From NCBI RefSeq assembly GCF_902686445.1, contig NW_025920104.1, forward strand, positions 7,254,001 to 7,318,000: a stretch of 64,000 nucleotides of DNA, in the 5' to 3' direction. This document shows positions 58,147 to 64,000 of this stretch, piece after piece; the stretch's first letter is position 1, and each line of letters starts with the position of its first letter. A program made the translations under genes and the position numbers. The notes under the pieces were generated by a model that was given only the letters and a program-made list of their open reading frames with translations, was not told the origin of the DNA and ran no database searches. The stretch is from Sciurus carolinensis (taxonomy: Eukaryota > Chordata > Mammalia > Rodentia > Sciuridae).

Positions 58147-58351
58147 CTGGGCATGGTGGTGCATGCCTATAATCCCAGCAGCTCCAGAGGCTGAGGCAGG
58201 AGAATCTCCAGTTGAAAGCCAGCCCCAAGAGATTAGCAAGGAATTTAGGAATTCAGAGAGACCTTGTCTCTAAATAAAATATAAAAAAGTACTGGGGATG
58301 TGGTTCAGTGGTTAAGCACCCAAGGATTCAATCCCTAGAATAACAAAAAAC
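58147..58351 (+). mobile_element. Dimeric SINE (orthologous to 1566-1770)
   Basis: Same position and orientation within intron 6 as in copy 1, with a few substitutions. It was inserted before the duplication. Confidence 0.9.
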
Positions 58352-58969
58352 ATTTTTTTGCATTATTTCTTCTAACCTTTGAAAATTTGGAAACTAAAAA
58401 TTAGTTTACTACATTATTAAATTTTGGGTAGATGACACTGAATTTGATATAATAAATTTATGATCAAAGGTTATATCATTTCTTATAATGAAATTTGATG
58501 TTATATTTTGAATGATTACATGACATAGCCTTGACTTTGTAAGAAGTTAGATTGTAAAACTAACAAATTTTACCATATTGCATTGAGTTTAGATTTGTAT
58601 ACATTTAAGCAAGTTTATTTCTTCCTTCTCTCTTACCAGTGTATTTCAGTTACTACCTTAAACTTGATATTTCTGAGTCATTTATCAAAATGGCATTTTA
58701 GTTTTGTATCATATATTACTAAAAATGCTACTCTGTCTAATTTTGCTCTTTTGAATTAGTTATACTCTTTGCTTCTTTTATGTCAAGGAAGAATTTACTT
58801 GAGTTTATAAAAGTCATTCTCAGGGTAACAGGTCATGAAAGTTCTGTCCCTTATACCTTGCTAAAATTTTATTTTCCAGTTGAAAAATAATCATATGTTA
58901 TTTTTTTAAATGCACTTAACAGTATATAAAAATATTAACTATATTTGGCTAATTTCTGAAACTTTTCAG

Positions 58970-59094
58970 ATCTTCAACTTTCTTTCTTTGACTTTAAATC
59001 CATTGGAGGGAAAGCTTCAAGAACTAACTAAAGAAGAGGCTATTTGTAAACAATTGACAGCAGATTCTGATATAGGAAAAGATCACATATTTGG
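58970..59094 (+). CDS. ASZ1: ASZ1 copy 2 exon 7
   Basis: 125 bp. Encodes [19 protein letters not shown], then [10 protein letters not shown] and onward to KDHIFG. The Thr and Cys here agree with my recollection of human ASZ1, whereas copy 1 has Pro and Tyr. Acceptor TTTTCAG and donor GTAACA. Confidence 0.94.
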
Positions 59095-59914
59095 GTAACA
59101 TATTTTAGTTCAAAAGAATTCCTGTAAATAAGTTAAAAATGCATGCTTTTACTACTTATTCTAAATATAATGATGTATTTAAGATATATGATATTTTATA
59201 CTTTGACAAGCATTTTTAAATATCACTTAGAAATGTCTGGGTTTTAGGTGCATTGGTGTCCATAATTTTAGAGAGTTTTATTTATTTGTACCAATATTAA
59301 TCATAACAACTTTGACTTTAAATGTAAACTTAGTAAAATATCAGTAAAATGTATTTTAAGGGATTCAGCACCTGCATTAGTATTCAAACTGTATTATACC
59401 TTGCTTTCTGAGTGTTTTAAGCACATTACTCATTGTTTAAGCTAAAACTACTTTTTCTGAACACTATTGTTCAGGATACAATTATAAACCATTCTCTACC
59501 CCATATAAAGTTGTTCATTAATTCTTACTTATCACAATTAAAGGGATTTTTACATGCAGATATTTTACAAGGAATCTATGTTAATGAATATTTTCATTCT
59601 TAGAAAAGATGAGCTACACTTTGCCATCATCCATTTCCTCTTATATCATTGCTTAGGAAAGCCTGCTTTGAGTTGAGAGGATCGCTCGGTGGTTTCCTTA
59701 GCATTTACAAAGTCCTGGATTCAGTTCTAACCCAGGTGGATGAGAAAAGAATTTACACTTGATACAGCATCAAATCTGGAGTGTACATTTATAAATATAT
59801 TCTATATGAATTCATTCTTACTATTCTTATTTTTTCTTTGAAATATAAGTATATATTTACTCTTTGTACATTGATAGTCTGTCCTGAAATTGACATTGCT
59901 ATAAATATGTATAG

Positions 59915-59990
59915 TTCATACACAGCCTTTGGAGATCTGGAAATATTTTTACATGGTCTTGGACTGGAACATATGACAGACTTACTAAAG
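59915..59990 (+). CDS. ASZ1: ASZ1 copy 2 exon 8 (SAM domain start)
   Basis: 76 bp with the same protein as copy 1 and one synonymous change (GCC for GCA). The acceptor is the same weak TATGTATAG; the donor is GTAAGA, closer to consensus than copy 1's GTGAGA. Confidence 0.94.
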
Positions 59991-60604
59991 GTAAGATTTA
60001 TATATGTTTATTTGTTGGTTAACATAACATTAAATTTTAATTCATAAAGATGCCTATGAATGAATGCTGTACCTTTTCTGCATAATTTGTAATACATCCC
60101 CTCTGAAACTTATAATAAATATCCCCAAATTTTATTATTATATTTACATAAAATATAAACTATTTGAATTTTACTTTTGCCAACCATCCAGTGCCTCAGT
60201 AAATAAAACCATTTTTGTTTATGCAGTTGCTGCTCTTATTGTATAGAATTGTATATTCTTGTATGTAGAATTGTATATAGAATTGTATATTCTTGTATAT
60301 ACAAGAATTGAATTCTTGTATAGAAGCATGGTTTTAAACCAAACAAACATTAGATTCTTCCTCTGATTTTTGACCAAAATATGTTACTTAAATATTTTTT
60401 TCCCCTTAAAGAAAATAATACCTAATGTAAGGTTGTCTTGAATATTAAATTAGACCCATATGCCAAGCATTACCTAGGTACTTTAAGCATACATTGTGGA
60501 TTTGAGTAGACGAGAATTATGAGGATACTGAAGCAATGCATTAGTACTTAAAACAGATCCCCTTAGGAGTATGCACATTTGGTTCAGGTGTTTTAGAGTT
60601 GGGT

Positions 60605-60806
60605 TTTTTGGTGGTGGCACCAGGATTGAACTCAGGGACACTCAACCACTGAGCCACATCCCCAGCACTATTTTGTATTTTATTTAGAGACAGGGTCTCA
60701 CTGAGTTGCTTAATAGCACCTCACTTTTGCTGAGGTTGGCTTTGAACTCTTCCTGCCTCAGGGTCCTAAGCCGCTGGGATTAGAGGCATATGCCACCATG
60801 CCCAAC
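60605..60806 (-). mobile_element. Dimeric SINE (orthologous to 4036-4235)
   Basis: Same insertion as in copy 1. The left flank still carries the duplication text; the right flank has mutated (TAGAGTTCAGTTTT). Confidence 0.9.
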
Positions 60807-61193
60807 TAGAGTTCAGTTTTGTACAATTTGGAAACTATTAAAAATTTTGAAACTATTTTTCTATTTGGAGTAATCAGCATAAATATAATTTCTGTTCAAT
60901 TTTATAGAAATGTTGTATTCAATTTTATAGAAATGTTTTCATGTCATGTAAGCAAAATTGTAAAGTAATTTGAAAATAATCATGTTATTTGAATCTGGAA
61001 ATCTAGCTATATTTATACTTTTTGAGGTCAGTATATATAATCTATCCAGTAGTGTAGTTCTCTATCTACATCTCTATCCCCTCTGGAAAGTTAGAAGTTG
61101 GTAAGCAGTTCACTATCTTATGTACACTTAACTATTTCACTTTGTACTATTTATATTGAAAGGTAATAGTTTTTTTTTTTACATTTTCTACAG

Positions 61194-61250
61194 GAAAGGG
61201 ATATAACTTTAAGACACCTTTTGACCATGAAAAAAGATGAATTTGTAAAG
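61194..61250 (+). CDS. ASZ1: ASZ1 copy 2 exon 9 (SAM domain)
   Basis: 57 bp, identical to copy 1, encoding ERDITLRHLLTMKKDEFVK. Acceptor TTCTACAG and donor GTTAGT. Confidence 0.94.
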
Positions 61251-61656
61251 GTTAGTATCATTTTCAAAAACTCTAGCTGTACTAATTTTTTTTAAATTGT
61301 ACCTCCTTTTATTTTCTATTTCAGTAATCGTAGTGTTACAAACTGATTGATATTTTATTAGGTTCTTGATTAAATATGATTATGAAAAACTAAAAAATCT
61401 GATTATAGTATTAAGTTACTTTAAAAGCATTTAAAAACATAAAGTTGTGATTTTTTTCCTTTAGGTGGTCATGATATCTCAGTTAAAACCAGTACTTCAT
61501 TTCTAAATGTGAAATAGATTTGCAAAACAGACTTAGAAATAAGAGGTGTTGTTTTAAATGTATGTGGATATAGGTATGTGTCTTAGAAATAGTACCACTA
61601 TTGTTATTTTCTCAAAACTATCAAGATATTACTTTGTTCACATATGAATACACAAC

Positions 61657-61790
61657 TAATGGAATCCAAATCATATAGAACCACAAGGGTGGGATCCTAA
61701 TTAGTATAAGTTATGCTCCATGTATGTACAATATGTCAAAATATAGTCTACTGTCATGTATATCTAAAAAGAAAAAATAAAAAGTCATGA
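61657..61790 (+). mobile_element. L1 3' end fragment (orthologous to 5096-5220)
   Basis: Same L1 tail as copy 1, with an altered A-rich end (AAAAAGAAAAAAT against an uninterrupted A run). Confidence 0.75.
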
Positions 61791-62262
61791 TTTTGACATC
61801 TAATATTAACAATTAAAAAGTAGTGTGAGAAATATTAGGGATATTTTGATAAATAGGCTGTGTAAAAAAGCAATGAATACATTAGAAACTTGAAATTATT
61901 GTAACCACTAATTTTGATTGAAACCTGAAATTATTATTAGAAGCACTAATTTTGATCATTACAAAATCAAAATAAGCATACTATATCAACTTGTACTCTA
62001 TTGTTTTGACTATTATGTATTAAAATCTAGTAATTGGGTTTGAGAGTCTATCACAATTATTATATATTGCAAAAATATTTTAGTAGTATAAATAGCTTCA
62101 TAAGTCACACTTATAAGCAAACCATATATTTTATTATATTATTTTCTAATATGTCTGTTTTTTAAGATGCAGCTTTCAGCAGAAAATCTCTTTAATGATT
62201 TTGAAGATTAAATTATTCTAGTATAATTATCTTAACTACACCTTAAAATTATTTCTACTTAG

Positions 62263-62372
62263 TTTGGGATTAACAATAAAGATCAGCAGAAAATTCTGGC
62301 TGCTGTTAAAGAACTGGAGGTAGAAGAGATAAATTTTGGAGAGTTACCTGAAGTGGCAAAGTTGGAAGTGAG
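62263..62372 (+). CDS. ASZ1: ASZ1 copy 2 exon 10 (SAM domain end)
   Basis: 110 bp, identical to copy 1 exon 10, ending in the split AG codon before donor GTAAAG. This is the last exon of copy 2 inside the window. Confidence 0.95.
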
Positions 62373-64000
62373 GTAAAGTTAACTTATCAATTTATATTAA
62401 TATTATGTAGAATCAACTCTTCTTATTTAGTTTAATTTTGATAATGTCTGGGTCATTTGATTTTATAACATTATTTTCTCAAGGAAAGAGATTTTGAAAT
62501 ATTCTCTGTTCAGAAATCAAATACCCTTTGTAAAGTCAATTTTTATAGATATTTTACTAAGAAGCAAACCACTGCATCGTCTTAACTCACGTTGAAACAT
62601 TAATGCTTTATTTTTTATTGCATCTTGTTAAATCAGACTATATAAGAGAGACCATGCTTTTCCAAGTATAGTTCTTACACTCTTTAAATTATTTTTAGAT
62701 GTCAAACAGAAAAAAATTAGAGTAGTAATATTTTCTCTTAAGTTAATAAGGAAGCATTTCTCATATGCTCTTAGCTATATTTTCAGCCTTTATTATGTGA
62801 GATATTTTGTTATCAAGATATAAATTTTATTTCCAGTAATATAAAGTTGTTAAGCACTGATTATGATTACTAATAATCCAAAGTCTATTTCACTTTATTA
62901 ATAACTTGTAGAGAAGTGAATGTTTTTTTAACTTTCTATTTTAAAATAATTGTAGATTCACATGATATTTCAGAGATAAAAAGGGAGGTCCCATGCATCC
63001 TTCATGCAGTTTGACCCAGTGTTCCTATCTTATATAACTGTAGTATAATATCCAAACCTGACAATCTATTTGTATTTTACTATTTATGCATGCATTCATT
63101 TGTATGTGTATATTTAAGTCTATGTAATTATATCATGTATAGTTTCATGTAACCACTCTCAACACTTAATATTTATGTACCACTAGCTTCCTCATCCAAC
63201 CCCGTTATAGCCATACCCATCCCTTTCCCCATTTTAATCCCTAGCAAGTGATAATTTGTTCTTCATCTTTATAATATTATTTCATGAATGTTATATAAAT
63301 AGAATCATGCAGTAAATGTCTTCTAGAAATTGACTTTGCAATCATTGTTAAGTTCAGTCAATTGTAGTTGCATGTATCAGTACAACACTTTATTCCTTTT
63401 TGTGGGTGAGTAGTATTTCATGGTATGTTTTAACCACATTTTAATCATTTACCCATTGACGGACTTTTAAGTAGATTTTAAAATCTGATTATTCCAAATT
63501 AAACTGCTGTGAATAAGATTCTTTTCTAAAGTAAGTGTTCATTTCTCTTGGTAAAAATGTTCAGGAGAGCATTTTAAAGGTTGCATGGGAGCTACACTTT
63601 AGTTGTTTTGTTTTTATTAACTAGTCCACTTTTTTCCAAAATGTCAGTATTGTCTTATGTTCACCCAACTATATATTAGTGATCCAGTTTCTCTGCATAC
63701 TCATCAGCATTTGGTTTAAGCACTAATTATTTTTAGCCATTTTCACAGGTGCGTAGTGATGGATCATTGTGATTTTATTTGCATTTACCTAAAGGATAAA
63801 GTTTTTGAATATCTTTTCATGTCTTATTTGGTATCTGTGTATCCTTTCTTGTGAAATGTCTGTGTCTCTTGCCCATTTTATTTTGTATGTATTGTTTTCT
63901 AACACTGATATGGGGAAGTTGTCTAAATTCAAGTCTTTTGTTGGATTTGTGCTAATTTTTTTTAGTCTGTAATTTTTATTTTCATCTTGATGGGGTCTTG
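62373..64000 (+). other. Intron 10 of ASZ1 copy 2 (left part)
   Basis: Colinear with 5823-7444 of copy 1. From about 62935 it is the same old minus-strand L1 fragment as in copy 1, cut by the window end. No other feature. Confidence 0.85.

Larger units (their letters stand above)
56605..62262 (+). other. Introns 5-9 of ASZ1 copy 2: contents
   Basis: Colinear with 10-5712 and carrying the same SINEs, palindromic patch and L1 tail. Indels differ in places: about 10 bp less pyrimidine tract about 90 bp before exon 6, a 14-bp loss near 58475, and small A/T-run changes. No other gene. Confidence 0.85.
41261..64000 (+). other. ASZ1: ASZ1 copy 2 (exons 3-10; exons 1-2 and 11-13 not in window)
   Basis: Gene-level entry. 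Eight exons (41261-41383, 43538-43649, 56493-56604, 57170-57304, 58970-59094, 59915-59990, 61194-61250, 62263-62372) give an uninterrupted frame from the second ankyrin region to the end of the SAM domain, with canonical splice sites and matching phases. From 56596 on it parallels copy 1 from base 1, shifted by about 56.6 kb. If copy 1's spacing holds, exon 11 should lie about 9 kb past the window end. The 5' exons may be in the 100-N gap or absent. Confidence 0.93.

Noticed and set aside
1..64000. CRISPR array, bacterial operon or defence island
   Set aside because: The direct repeats present are transposon duplications, SINEs and the large ASZ1 duplication. No regularly spaced short repeats with unique spacers, and all genes are intron-containing.

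Overview
The window is mammalian nuclear DNA. It has split genes with GT..AG introns, a high density of LINE-1 (L1), MIR, MER-type and LTR repeats, and many dimeric SINEs with a B1-like head and an ID/tRNA-like tail. That SINE architecture is typical of squirrel-related rodents, so I infer a sciurid such as a ground squirrel or marmot. Nothing bacterial or viral-genomic is present: no operons, CRISPR arrays or functional tRNA/rRNA genes.

The only host gene I recognise is ASZ1 (GASZ: ankyrin repeats, SAM domain, leucine-zipper-like segment, C-terminal membrane anchor). It is a germ-cell scaffold of the nuage/piRNA pathway that anchors on mitochondria and helps silence transposons. It occurs twice, head to tail, on the + strand. 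Copy 1 (1 to ~21.7 kb) carries the last 9 bases of exon 5, then exons 6-13, the stop codon and a poly(A) signal. Copy 2 (41.3 kb to the window end) carries exons 3-10 and continues beyond the window. Exon numbers assume the 13-exon mammalian gene. All 17 exon pieces have consistent phases and canonical splice sites, with no stop or frameshift. Bases 1-7444 and 56596-64000 are the same sequence at about 98% identity by eye, including shared SINEs and old L1 fragments.

Between the two ASZ1 copies (21.7-41.3 kb) is repeat-rich intergenic sequence. It holds a nearly full-length L1 on the minus strand (25635-31702) with target-site duplications, a GC-rich 5' UTR of repeated units, and ORF1 and ORF2 each broken by frameshifts. 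This L1 sits inside an older L1. Further on is an ancient L1 (about 37985-40400) into which an ERV1-type solo LTR, a MER2/Tigger-like DNA transposon and a MaLR LTR have inserted. A gap of exactly 100 Ns lies at 40564-40663, about 600 bp before copy 2's first visible exon. I could not find ASZ1 exons 1-2 between the copies.

Copy 2's introns carry a class-II-like solo LTR with a perfect 6-bp duplication ending 50 bp before exon 4, and an L1 insertion with a twin-priming inversion and a perfect 10-bp duplication.

The main question is whether the second ASZ1 is a real lineage-specific segmental duplication or a misplaced alternate haplotype. The sampled divergence (about 1.5-2% plus indels) favours a real duplication. 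The N gap and the missing first exons keep an assembly artefact possible. I did not find a wholly new biological system; the duplicated piRNA factor in a transposon-dense locus is the most notable feature.
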